From IMG/VR virus record IMGVR_UViG_3300042402_005186, positions 1-57,852 of that record: a stretch of 57,852 bases of DNA; one strand, written 5' to 3'. Positions 26,006-37,500 of this stretch are shown piece by piece. Source of the stretch: a virus. The stretch's first letter is position 1; each line of letters opens with the position of its first letter. The notes under the pieces were generated by a model. It was given only the letters and a program-made list of their open reading frames with translations, made no database searches and was not told the origin of the DNA. Position numbers and translations under genes: made by a program.

Positions 26006-29000
26006 TTATTTTTTCTTTAATTCTTCGAGTTTATTGTCTATTTCTTTAATTGCTTCGATTAATAACGGTATCAATCTTTCATAATGTACTGTCATATACT
26101 GCGAACTTATCGGTGCAGAAGACACTACTTCAGGGAGAACTTTCTGAACTTCTTGTGCGCTGACACCAACTTTTCTTTCATCGGTAAATCCAAGCTCTTT
26201 TGCTGTTTCGTTTGCTTTGTAGAAAAAACCCGAAAGTTGTTTTACTTTATCGAGAGCATTTTCGATATTGCCTAATTTATCTTTGAGTCTATCATCAGAA
26301 TAAGAAGATGTTATTTCACCGGTTGCTACAATTGATGCATCAACATTTATTTTACCTGAAGATCCGCTTCTACTAATCAGAACAATATCATTATTAGAAG
26401 CAATTACGATTTCAGCTCCAAGTTCTGCTGCGTCCATTACTCCCGTACCAGCTCCAACTCTTATGTAATTTTTTACGTTTGAAGTTGTACTGGTTGTACC
26501 TCCAGTTATAATAACTCCTCCTCCCCGTTCAACTCCTACCGATGCAGATAATAAATTGTTTGGAATAACCATTATTCCAGTAGATAGATTATTAGCATGC
26601 TGTATTACAAAAGGAACATTTGCAACAGAATCGACAGAGGTAACTCCTGTTAGAATACTATTAAAAGAGGAAGCATCACCAGCTAGTATCGTGCCTGATC
26701 CATTGATATCATAAGATGGTTTTACTACCATCTTAACTTTATTATTGTTTTGATAACTTGTTCTAGATTCACTTACGGTAACATCACCGAAGTTTAGAGA
26801 ACCTGTAAGAGTATCGCCGGCTTTAGCGACTTTAAGTGCAGCTAGATCATAAGCAGTCTTAACTGAGTTTGGCGTTGCTGCTGTTGTTGTACTCGTGCTC
26901 GAAGTAGAGTCAGTAAGTTGAACGATACCAGTTTCGCTAGTTGTGCCGGAACGAATCGTAGTATTTGTTACTCCGGTTATATGGCCTGTCGCATTTACTA
27001 CTATAACTGGAACTGCAACACTTGTTCCATGCGTTGCTGCGGTAACACCAGAAGCCTCATGAGAAATTGATATCGTACCAGAAGACGTTGTTACACTTAT
27101 CGGGGTAGTGTTACTTGCACTACGAATTACTCGTGTACCTGTATCAAATACTCCAGTGGCACTATAAACAGGACCCGTTGAAATTATGTTTGCTGACCAG
27201 AGATTCGCTTGTGTACTGATACCTCCGGTAACTCTCAAAGCTCCGGTTGTCGTACTTGTTGCCGTGCTAGTATTACTGATGATCAGTCTTCCTGTCATCG
27301 TATCACCATCTCTAGCAACTTTATTATCTGCTAATCCATAAGCGGTGTCTGCTGCGTCTTGGGCAATAACGACCAAATCATAAACAGTCTTAACGGAATT
27401 TGGCGTTGCCGCATTTGAAGTGCTTGTGCTTGTTACAGAATCTTGAAGAAGAACAATACCAGTGTGTGTTGTATTCGCAAGTCGTAATCTCGCAGCAGGC
27501 AATTCGCCTGAACTAATGTTCGAAGCATTTGTTGTATCAATGGTAGCCGAAGGAGCAAGTCCAGAAACTGCTGCTGCGGCTATAGCAATTGCAACATTAC
27601 TTGCCGCCATTATATGACCAGTATTGCTTACTTGGAATGTAGGTACTTGTGATGCGCTTCCGTAGTATGCATTAGCTGATGTAGTAACACCAGAACCGGC
27701 GTGGTAGAATAGACCATTCGTCGAATCATACTGTATAGGTTGTGTAGAATTTGCAGTTGCGCTTACAGAAATATTTGAAGCATTAACATTATTTCTAACT
27801 CTAGCAGCAGTTAAAAATAAATTAGAAGTTGCTTCTGTAATATGGGAAGTTGATCCGGGTATTGTTATTACGCCAGTAGAATTATTATATGCTGCTGAGC
27901 CAGTTGTTGCAGAAAGTGCTTGTCTTGCTCTCGAATCTAGGTAATAGAGATTTGTTCCTTCTGTGAGATACGATGTACTATTAGCTAATCTAAATTCACC
28001 TGCGGTTATTCCATTATTTGCAACCCATGCATCAATAGATTCATTCCAACGAATATAGGTATTAGTATTAGCGCCTCTATTAATTATTATTCCTGCATTT
28101 TGCGTTGCTTGAACATTTGTTGGTAAATTAGAATTCAATACGATTTCGTTGTCTGCTAAATTTATTTCTTCAGTGTTTATAGTAGTGACGCTACCAGATA
28201 CCGTAAGGTCTCCGCCAATAGTTACATTATTATTAAAAGTAATATTTTGATTTACTGCTTGTGCTGCGCCTGGACTTAGTTTAACGAAAGTTGAGTCTGT
28301 ATAACTTTTCAAATTAGTGTTAGCAACATCAACATAAGACTTCATGTTAGTGTTGGCCACATCAACATATGACTGCATATTAGTGTTGGCCACATCAACA
28401 TAAGACTTCATATTGGTGTTGGCCACATCAACATAAGACTTCATATTGGTGTTGGCTGTAACTAAATTATCTTGAACAGTTTTAACTGCTTTCGAACTTG
28501 CTAAATTATCCGAACTGTTTAATGTTATACTATCACTAATCAGATTTGCAGTTAATGCTTTCGAAAATCCTGTAGAATCATTTAAATTGTTTACATCTCT
28601 AAATTGCCATACTTTATTAAGATCATCCCAACGAATTTCAGCGTCTACATTGTCCAAATCTTGGATAGCAGTATTTCCCGTTCCGTTAAAATCAAGTAGG
28701 GTTCCAGGATATCCAGCCGAAGTAGAAAGTCTGAAAGTATTAGTTCCTGTAACGGTAACTCGATATGTCGTTCCGTTAGCAAGACCTGTTATACCTGTAC
28801 TTAATGAAGAAAGTCTAACATTTTGTCCATTTGTAAACCCATGGCTACTCAAAGTTATTACATCAGTAGTTCCATTTACTGCGGCTAATGATGCTGCGGT
28901 ATTGGTTCTATTGACAGTAAAGTAATCGTATCCGGCACCTAAAGTTTGTTTCGTAGATGCCATTAATTTAATACGATTCGTATCAACTAATTGTTGGCCT

Positions 29001-31291
29001 GTTACTGTGAAATCTCCACCTACAGATAATCCACCTAAAACTGTCGCAGACTGTATTGATGTTACCCCACTTATAACTAAAGGACTGGAAATGGTTTGTG
29101 CCGAAGCAGATGTTAATTTTAAGAAAGTAGAATCTGTATAATTTTTAAGATTCGTATTTGCTGTTGTTACTGTCGTATCAACATAAGACTTCATGTTAGT
29201 ATTAGCAACATCAACATAAGACTTCATGTTAGTATTAGCAGTGGTAACATGATTCACTGTTGGTGCTTTTGTTGTACTTGTTCCACCAAGTGTGTCTTCT
29301 AGTTGAATAACCCCTGTTCGTTCAGTAGTCGCCGAACGAATTGTTGTATTCGTTACTTCGGTTATATGACCAGTGTCATTTACTATAATAACCGGAATAG
29401 CAATATTTGTTCCGTGTGTTGCTGCGACAACACCAGAAGTATCATGCGAAATCGATAACGCCCCTGTGCCTGCATTTAAAGACGTAGCAATTGGTGCTGT
29501 TGCAGATGCGGTTCTAGCTACTCTGTTTCCATTATCATAAAGCGCGTTTCCGTGAACATTTGCGCTTACTGCTAATCCACCATTGATTTGTAATGCGCCG
29601 GCAGAAGTTTTAGATGTAGATTCTAAGCCGCTTCCGAGTGTCAAATTACCAGTAATTGTTCCATTACCCTGAAGAGTGAGCGATGCATTTGCGCCACCAT
29701 TAGCAGTGTTTGCCGCATAAATGAATAAATTTCCAGCAGAATTAGAAGTTCTATCCCCAACCGCTACTAGAACTGATGTATTGACGGCTCCGGCTGCATC
29801 ACCTTTTATAGTTAAATTGCCAGAAATGAATGCAGACTTTGAAACCCCGATTCCACCCGAAGTTATAATTGCACCGACAGTATTCGAAGAAGTTTCTGTT
29901 GTAGACGTAAATCTTCCACTAGGAGAAACTACAGAACCCGATGCAACAAAATGAGCACTTGTTGTGTTTGCAGCAATTCTAGCACTATCTGAAACTACCG
30001 AGCCAGAAGCATTGAAGTGTGCAGCAGAGGTATTTGCGGCGATTCTAGCAGTGTCAGCTACAACAGCCCAAGTTGAAATTAAGTTTCCTGTTGTCGTATT
30101 TGCGGTGATTCTAGCACTATCGGAAACTACAGAACCCGATGCAACAAAATGGGCACTTGTTGCGTTTGAAGTAATTCTAGCATTATCGGCTACAACAGTC
30201 CAAGTTGAAACTAAATTTCCCGTTGTTGTATTTGCTGTGATTCTAGCACTATCTGAAACTATCGAGCCAGAAGCATTGAAGTGTGCGGCAGTGGTATTTG
30301 CGGTGATTCTAGCACTATCGGAAACTACAGAACCCGATGCAACAAAATGAGCACTTGTTGTATTTGCGGTGATTCTAGCACTATCAGAAACTAAAGAATT
30401 TGTCGCAATTACATCAGTCGTATGAATATTGGCAGAAACACCGAGTCCACCTGTTACTGTGATCGCACCAGTAGTTTTGTTAGTGGAAATTAAACCGCTT
30501 CCGACTGCTAAATTTCCTGTTATTGTTCCGTTACCTTGAACCGTTAATGATCCATTGGCTCCTCCGCTTAGTGTGTTTGCGGAAGAAATATACAAATTAC
30601 CAGCAGAGTTTCCAGAGTAATCACCAAGTGTTATTGTGACTTTAGAATTAACTGTTCCTTGATCATCACCTTTTACTATAACATTACCTGAAACGAAAAG
30701 AGATTTTGCTATACCAACTCCACCAGATACAAAGGCTGCACCCGATGAATTTGAAGTTGTTTCTGTAGTATCATTAACTCTTATAGAACCAGTAGAGGTT
30801 GAATTCGCAGTCGTTAAGTTTCCGGCAGTTGTATTGCCAGTTATAATTGCAATTTTATCGACAAGTAAATTACCAGATTGTGTAGTTCCTGATACCGTAA
30901 CATTAGTATTCGTTGTAATGTTATTCGTTGTTATTGTCTGTGTTACTTGTAAATTATTGTTTACTGTAGCGTTGTTTGCTACAACTAATGCAATGTCTTT
31001 TCCAGAAATTGTAAGGTTTGCACCAACAGTTAAATTACCTGATACGCCTGGTGTTCCTAAAACTATATTTTGTCCGACAGTTACATTTGATGAAAAGAGT
31101 GCGTTATTCGATACGGTTAGTGGTGTGCCTTCCGCAGTTAACGAAAGTGCTCCAGTACCCGAAATCGTTAATGTTCCAGCAGTTTTATTAAAATTGCCCG
31201 TCTCTATTTGATTAACGGCATTTGCAGATTGATTAGTCTGAATTCGCCATTCATCGACTGTGTTTACTCTGGTAATATTTGGTATAGGCAT
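26006..31291 (-). CDS. Giant tail fibre (1761 residues) with S74 chaperone domain
   Basis: The product starts MPIPNITRVNTVDEWRIQTN and is mostly an Asn/Thr/Ser-rich beta shaft. Two sorts of internal repeat are clear. About residues 295-455 carry units of 22 residues with SARITANTT and AHF[VN]ASGSVVSD. Two places carry tandem 11-residue units ANTNMKSYVDV, possibly short coiled coils. Other shaft elements (GGLGVSANIHTTD, SGTTSETGIVQL) are typical of long phage fibres. The last 110 residues are a peptidase S74 domain: SYSDDRLKDKLG and [16 protein letters not shown] regard it as the long tail fibre, functionally like T4 gp34-37, though homology to those is not evident. Confidence 0.85.
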   Translation of the reverse strand: MPIPNITRVNTVDEWRIQTNQSANAVNQIETGNFNKTAGTLTISGTGALSLTAEGTPLTVSNNALFSSNVTVGQNIVLGTPGVSGNLTVGANLTISGKDIALVVANNATVNNNLQVTQTITTNNITTNTNVTVSGTTQSGNLLVDKIAIITGNTTAGNLTTANSTSTGSIRVNDTTETTSNSSGAAFVSGGVGIAKSLFVSGNVIVKGDDQGTVNSKVTITLGDYSGNSAGNLYISSANTLSGGANGSLTVQGNGTITGNLAVGSGLISTNKTTGAITVTGGLGVSANIHTTDVIATNSLVSDSARITANTTSAHFVASGSVVSDSARITANTTAAHFNASGSIVSDSARITANTTTGNLVSTWTVVADNARITSNATSAHFVASGSVVSDSARITANTTTGNLISTWAVVADTARIAANTSAAHFNASGSVVSDSARIAANTTSAHFVASGSVVSPSGRFTSTTETSSNTVGAIITSGGIGVSKSAFISGNLTIKGDAAGAVNTSVLVAVGDRTSNSAGNLFIYAANTANGGANASLTLQGNGTITGNLTLGSGLESTSKTSAGALQINGGLAVSANVHGNALYDNGNRVARTASATAPIATSLNAGTGALSISHDTSGVVAATHGTNIAIPVIIVNDTGHITEVTNTTIRSATTERTGVIQLEDTLGGTSTTKAPTVNHVTTANTNMKSYVDVANTNMKSYVDTTVTTANTNLKNYTDSTFLKLTSASAQTISSPLVISGVTSIQSATVLGGLSVGGDFTVTGQQLVDTNRIKLMASTKQTLGAGYDYFTVNRTNTAASLAAVNGTTDVITLSSHGFTNGQNVRLSSLSTGITGLANGTTYRVTVTGTNTFRLSTSAGYPGTLLDFNGTGNTAIQDLDNVDAEIRWDDLNKVWQFRDVNNLNDSTGFSKALTANLISDSITLNSSDNLASSKAVKTVQDNLVTANTNMKSYVDVANTNMKSYVDVANTNMQSYVDVANTNMKSYVDVANTNLKSYTDSTFVKLSPGAAQAVNQNITFNNNVTIGGDLTVSGSVTTINTEEINLADNEIVLNSNLPTNVQATQNAGIIINRGANTNTYIRWNESIDAWVANNGITAGEFRLANSTSYLTEGTNLYYLDSRARQALSATTGSAAYNNSTGVITIPGSTSHITEATSNLFLTAARVRNNVNASNISVSATANSTQPIQYDSTNGLFYHAGSGVTTSANAYYGSASQVPTFQVSNTGHIMAASNVAIAIAAAAVSGLAPSATIDTTNASNISSGELPAARLRLANTTHTGIVLLQDSVTSTSTSNAATPNSVKTVYDLVVIAQDAADTAYGLADNKVARDGDTMTGRLIISNTSTATSTTTGALRVTGGISTQANLWSANIISTGPVYSATGVFDTGTRVIRSASNTTPISVTTSSGTISISHEASGVTAATHGTSVAVPVIVVNATGHITGVTNTTIRSGTTSETGIVQLTDSTSSTSTTTAATPNSVKTAYDLAALKVAKAGDTLTGSLNFGDVTVSESRTSYQNNNKVKMVVKPSYDINGSGTILAGDASSFNSILTGVTSVDSVANVPFVIQHANNLSTGIMVIPNNLLSASVGVERGGGVIITGGTTSTTSNVKNYIRVGAGTGVMDAAELGAEIVIASNNDIVLISRSGSSGKINVDASIVATGEITSSYSDDRLKDKLGNIENALDKVKQLSGFFYKANETAKELGFTDERKVGVSAQEVQKVLPEVVSSAPISSQYMTVHYERLIPLLIEAIKEIDNKLEELKKK
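28314..28459 (-). repeat. 33-bp tandem repeats in the giant fibre gene
   Basis: Four to five near-identical 33-bp units encode ANTNMKSYVDV. Two further units occur near 29180-29240. The DNA copies differ at only a few bases, which suggests expansion by slippage. Confidence 0.8.
29925..30410 (-). repeat. 66-bp repeat block in the giant fibre gene
   Basis: About eight imperfect units of 22 codons encode the pattern SARITANTT...SGSVVSD. Two alternating unit types are visible, one with AHFxASGS and one with GNLxSTW, so larger two-unit duplications may also have taken place. Confidence 0.75.
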
Positions 31292-31524
31292 TATTCTTTA
31301 CTCTGTTTCAACAATGAGTTTAAAAGATTTTTTATTTCTTTCATATCCGAAGAAAGATCATCAACCTTGATTTTAAGATTATTTATCTCATCATCTTTGC
31401 CGCGAAGCCTTTCCCCCATTCTTTTTCTAGCTTCATTTTCTATAATAGCGGTCTTCGAAGTCATTAAAAGGGCACCAGTATTCATATCTTTTACGAAGTT
31501 GGTGCCTTCTACTTTAACTCTCAT
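31291..31524 (-). CDS. Small coiled-coil protein between giant fibre and large baseplate protein
   Basis: The 77-residue product begins MRVKVEGTNFVKDMNTGALL, a short beta region, and ends in a coiled coil of about 40 residues (DEINNLKIKVDDLSSDMKEI). The stop overlaps the start of the giant fibre (TAATG). Small proteins of this shape beside fibre genes may act as capping or assembly factors. No family name can be given with confidence. Confidence 0.65.
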   Translation of the reverse strand: MRVKVEGTNFVKDMNTGALLMTSKTAIIENEARKRMGERLRGKDDEINNLKIKVDDLSSDMKEIKNLLNSLLKQSKE

Positions 31525-31527
31525 AGA

Positions 31528-34500
31528 TTACTCCGCGGGCAATGCAATAGCTCTCAAATCTTTGACTCTTGGAACGACAGCAGGATCAGAAGAAGTCAAT
31601 ACGATTTTAATTGCAAAGGTTTTAAACGTATCATATGTAACGCCAGAATCGGAGGTATAGGTTACATAACTATTTGTTGCAGAAGGTCTATATTCATATT
31701 CTGTAAACTCAGTTGCGGTTTTTGAAGCAACTGCACTCGGATTTATTAATGTCATTTTTTGATATGGTCTATCTTTAAATGCGGTATCATCAAATTGACT
31801 TAATAATTTGTAGTACACATGAACTTCTGTTCCTTGAGGCTTATTCGCCGCAAGATAAACTTTTAAGTCGCCGGAATCAAAACCATCAGCTAAAACAATT
31901 GGTTTCGTAATATAACGAGCTTCGCTTGGTCCACCAGATGGATCAAATTCGCTATTAATAACTATCGATGCATTAGAAGAAACGTTTGCATCATTACCTG
32001 TATCGGGATATGTTATATAAAAATCGTCTGTGTAACCAGATCCACCTGAGGTAACATAAATCGACAGAATATTTCCATTAGCATCTACTTGCGTATTCGC
32101 ATTCGCGGATGTTCCACTCGAACTTACAACAATGACGCTATTCGCATTAGTGTATCCTTCACCCTGATCGATTATGGTAAAATCTTCGGAACTTATTTCT
32201 GCATTATCTACGAAATTTTCCCAAACATTCAAATATAGATTTTGAACAGAAACTACAGGAGAAACATGATTGCTTATGGTAGAAAGAGTTAATTTGACTT
32301 TAAAATCGCCAGCGTTTGTGATCTTTCTTCTTCTGTTTCCTATTGCATATTTTTGTGATTGTCCATATTCATATACTTCATCGGGCGAAATATCTTCATA
32401 ATCCGTTTCTGCAAATCCGTTAGCTAATTTAGTAATTATCGAATATTTTGATAAAGCAACTCCGTTTGTGAAGTTAGTTATTTCATTCGTCAAAAGTCTC
32501 AGTCTATCTACGTTATAACTTAAGTTTGGATCAGTTAATAGATTCGGATAATTGGTCCCAGGTTTCTCGTTATCGAAAACGAAAACTGCTGGTGCACTTG
32601 TATTAAAAGAGCATCTATTAAGTCTGAACATCAAATCTTCATTAATATAAGGAACATATTCCATCGTATTTTGTGATTTATATAATGTTCCGATGTGAGG
32701 TTGACGAGAAACCGTTTCATTATTAACAGTAATTTTTCCTTTCTCCGCAACCCAAACCGAGTAGTCTGGAGAATCTGTAATAATTACTACGGCATATAAT
32801 CCAGGTTTTAAATACACTGGAGAATAAAACTTGAAGTTAGTTGTTGCTGCTGTATTTGTGAAAGAAGGAGGTAACTGAGACGTTTTGATATCTGAAGGAT
32901 AAAGAACAGACACAGACTCGGGGTACCAAAAATCTGCGCTTGGTGTTCCATTCACTGTAGGTCTAATCTGAACCGTTACTGGCAAGTTAGAATCATCTTT
33001 AGCTTTAAAGAAAAGATCGACACTATCTAAAAATATACCATTCGGATAAACAGACTCATCAACAAAGAAGGTTTGCGCTAAAGGATCCGATCCACCATCA
33101 CCGCCACCATCACCTCCGGCGTTACCTCCTAAATCTTGCACTGTAGGTTCAGCAGTAACTATTTGTCCTACTTGGAAGCTAGAAGTATCTGTTCTTGTGG
33201 TCGAAGAGATTGTTCTATCGCTTGTTGTACGACCCAATATTCTATTTTCTACTCCGACAGTTAAAACTGTATCCACGAGAGTAGTTTTCTTTACATTTAT
33301 TCCTGAAGACGTATAAACCGCTTCTGCAAAAGAAATTGCATCGGCATCATACGTATTATTAAATGATTCGGTAACTCTAAGTGTTCTTTGTCCCGAAAGG
33401 AAAGTTCTTGGAGGTAAGAAAAAGTAAGCAGATAAACGACCTAGTGAATCTGTTTTATTTTGTCCGATAGAATATAAAAATTTGCCTGCTTTGCTTGGTG
33501 TTCCACTCAATGTGGCAGTTCTTGTTGATCCAACATAATCGGTGATTGTAAACTGTTCATTGATCCAAGTAGTAGGATCAGAAACGCTTGTCATCAAGAC
33601 ATTAATAGTATTTCCATTATAATAATCATCAACACTTGAGGAATCTCTGGTAGACCCTCCGTACAAACCTGAAGTAGAGTCGCCAAGAACGATTGTATTA
33701 CCTACTACTAATCCGTACCCACCTCGATGTTTGACCGATGAAACTTGAAATGAACGACCAGATTCAACACCATATAAGTACAAACCGTTCATATCATATT
33801 GAGTGAATATAGTCGCGGTATTCGAAGAAGATTCGCTAAACCCTGCGGAAGCAAAACCAATACCTGTATTTCCTGGATTAGCTCTATAAGAAGCTATGTG
33901 TTGATTTAATGTAGTAGTATTATTGTAAATGAAAACTCTTTCACCAGGAATAAATTTAGGTAATCCTACCGTACTTCCTCCTGTAGTAGTTGTCAGAGTT
34001 ACTTCGTTTGGAAGCCATATAGAATCATCAACATTAACTCCATCGAAGAAATGATAAAATGTCGTATTTGGTCTTAACTTCTGGGCATTAAATAAGATGC
34101 CCGTTTGTTTCATATTTGGGCGAATAGCCAAATCGGTAATAAACGATCCCATTTCAACTTGTGAAGCGGAGGTTGTAAACTGTCTTCCTGTAATCTGTGT
34201 TCCAGCAGCTACTACGTTGTTGACGGTAGTAGTTGTGGCGGATTCCCAAACACCAGATCTTCTTCCGTCAATTACGATACCGTTGTTGAAATCAACTATT
34301 TGACGTTCGGTTGATGATGTTGCAACTCTTTGTTGGAACCAATCTTGGCTTGATATTTGTGCAAAAGGATTATTTCTATCCAATATCCAATCAGTATTGT
34401 TTAGTGCTTGATATTGAATTAAATTATTAATTGCGGTAAATGCTTGATTTAAACCTTGAGTGGAGTTTAAAACTACTCTAGCGGACGAACTCGTATCAAC

Positions 34501-37500
34501 ATCACCTTCAAATTCAGGAGATAATTGCATCACTCCTTTAAAGTTTGCGAATAATGCTCCTGCTACGACCACTTCTTTTGTCGCAAATTGTTGTCTCGTT
34601 AATTCGGTTGTAGTATAACTTAAAGTTAATACTTTTTTATCCCCGACTCCATTAAACTTCGTAGATCCTGAACTTAATGAAGTATTAGAAAATAGTTTAA
34701 CCGTTCTCATTAAAGAAGCAGGTCTAAGTTCACCGTTTTCTACAAGATTGCGATTATCATATCCGACTTCTTCTCGACTTGCTTGAAGATCTTTTGTAGA
34801 AAAATTATCAACGAAAATACCATATTTCGAACGTTCAAGACCATTAGCATCAAGAATTTTTAATGATAATGTATCTTTTTCAAGGGCATTTAATGTGACA
34901 TAATATTCTAATTGTTTTAATCTATTTTCGATTCTGTCAATATCTCTCATCGTATATCTACGATGGTTTTTAAAATCTGCTCGAATTAATTCTACAGTAT
35001 CAGTATAAGGAGGAATATACAAAGTATAAAGAATCATATCATCAGTACCTACGGTTGCAGGTATTGGATTTACTGCTGATTTGCCTTGAACTATAGCAAA
35101 TTCTCTAGAAGGTTTAATAACGATATGATCAATTCTTCCCAAATAATAATCAAAATCCATTGATATATTTTCTAATGGCTCAGGATTTACTGCTCCAGAT
35201 AGAGAAGTTCCACCGATTGCTCTTGTGGGTCTGAAATCAAATGCGGAGCGAAGTGGGACTATTTTTCCGTCTTCCGTATTATTGTAGTAAAAAATCTGAT
35301 CGTAGGTAAAATTAGAACCAGTTTTAAGATAAGAATCTACTGTAAATAATCCATTATTTTGTGGACTTGGGGCCGCACTATGTTTTAGATATTTGTATTG
35401 AACAAAAACTCTTCCTCTTGGTGGCGACACACCTCTTTTAAGTTTAATAGTGGCATGATCATAGTGAGTTTTTCTTTGCCCAGTATCAAATTCATAATTT
35501 CTGGTAACATCATAAGAATCATTACTTAACATTGCGGTTGTTACGTTTGCAGAGAGATTTTGCGAGTCTGTAATTCTTACGATTTCGATTACATCAGGAA
35601 CTTGAAGGCTGACAGAAACTCCTGGTGTTCTAAGTTTTACGAGAGTAGAAATCAAAGTGAAATTTGTAGCGCCTATATCTTCAAATACCATTCCACCAGA
35701 AAATGAAGTATTTGTCACAGTATTAGCATCTTCTAGAGTATTGGCGCCTCCCATTTCATAAGGAACTTTAGCATGCAAATTGGCACCAGAAGTCAAAGGT
35801 ATTAATTGTTTTCCTCTTATTGCGCCAGTAGTGGAATTGTTTGCTGCATTTATTTTTGTTGTAATATACAAATCTAATTTGACACCAGAAACATTCAAAT
35901 CTATCGTAAAAGATTGTGTCGAAACAGAAGTTACAGTAAAGTTATTATTAGCAAGTGCTAATATTCTTCCAGGAAAGATTCCGCTTGCTGAATCGGAAAC
36001 GGAATCAGTTCTTACAAATGCTAAAATATTTTCAGTAATTAAACTATCTGAAATAGTTCCGCTTCCTGGAGAAAATGCAAAGGTATCGGTTCCTGACGCG
36101 CTAATTGTTATTAAGCCACCAGCATCCGAGGTTTTATCTTTATATGCTTTTCTGCCATACAAATTCATATCCGAGATTGTTCCAGCTTTAATTGCGGCAA
36201 AAGGAACTTCAAATATTTTACTTGTTCTCTGAGGTTCAGTTATGAATGCATATCCGGTAGAAGATTGTATAGAATCGGAATTAATATCACCAGCAAAAGT
36301 AACACCCGATCCGCTATTTGCAATCAAAGATCTTGCTGATTTAAAATCGGTTTTTATCTGAACAGTATTCGATGCAGGTATGAAAGGTAGTGCAGAAGAA
36401 AGATTAATTGTAGCCGAATTTGAACTTGTAATTAAAATCGGCGATACGACTGTTCCCAATCCATCAGTAATTTGAAAGTACATATTTGCATAGGCATTTA
36501 CAACATTAGGTGTTAATGTTGTTGGAAGAGCTATTGTTGTTGTAGATGATCCTGATGCGGGAAGGGTTCCCAATAATGGAATAGTATTTGCGTTAAACAC
36601 ATTTACAGTTAATGAATACGTATTTCCTAATGTTCGATCTGTCGAATCATTATAACGAAGCATAGAAACGTTTAATGATCCAATCTTAGTTTCGTTATAC
36701 TCGCTTTGGGATGAATTATTAACTTTATCTTGAGCTACGCAATGAATATCTAAACTTGGATACGTAGTTATGTCTAAAGCACCGAATACGTTTTCGACAA
36801 CTATTGAGCTTTCATAGTTCGTAGGTAAATCGTAATTGGCTGCATTCGCTACCGATCTACCTCTATCTAAAGAAAGTGTGGTGGGAGCGATAGTTTGAAA
36901 TTCATATCCTGAAACATATGCTTTTCCAGGATCAAGAATTGCGCTAAATTTTCCATTAGCTACATCACCCTCTTCAATCGCAATTACGAAAGGATCTACA
37001 GTATAGTTTCCTGACTCATCATATGTTCTTCTAGCTAATGTTTTTTCGATTTCGCTGTAAACAGGATACTCTATCTCTTTCGTTTTAACGTCATCTACAA
37101 GACGAATAACTTCGAAGAAGGTAGAAATATCTGAAGAATCAATAGTTCTTTTTGATAGTCTTGTTATGACTTGAAAACGATTTGCACCAGGAGCTTGGTA
37201 ATTGAATGCTCCCTGAGCAGGGTCTAAAAGAGAAACGTCATCGATTTCGTCAACGATGTTTTCTTCAAACTCAACGCCAATTTTATAAGAAGGTTTAGCA
37301 TTGATCGTAGAACTATTTCCTATACGGTAATAAGTTTCAATAACTAAAAATTGAGGAATAACTTTTACAAATTGCCCTTTAAAATAGTAGACACCTTCTT
37401 GAATGCTTGCAACGAAAGAACCTCCAGTTGCCGAAGTGCTCTTTAGTGTTGCAAAAATATCTTGTCCGCGGATACGCAATGATTCACTCTCCGCAAAACG

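Noticed and set aside
28587-30350. Plus-strand open frames opposite the giant fibre gene
   Set aside because: Antisense shadows of repeated Asn/Thr/Ser coding; no independent start signals or recognisable domains.
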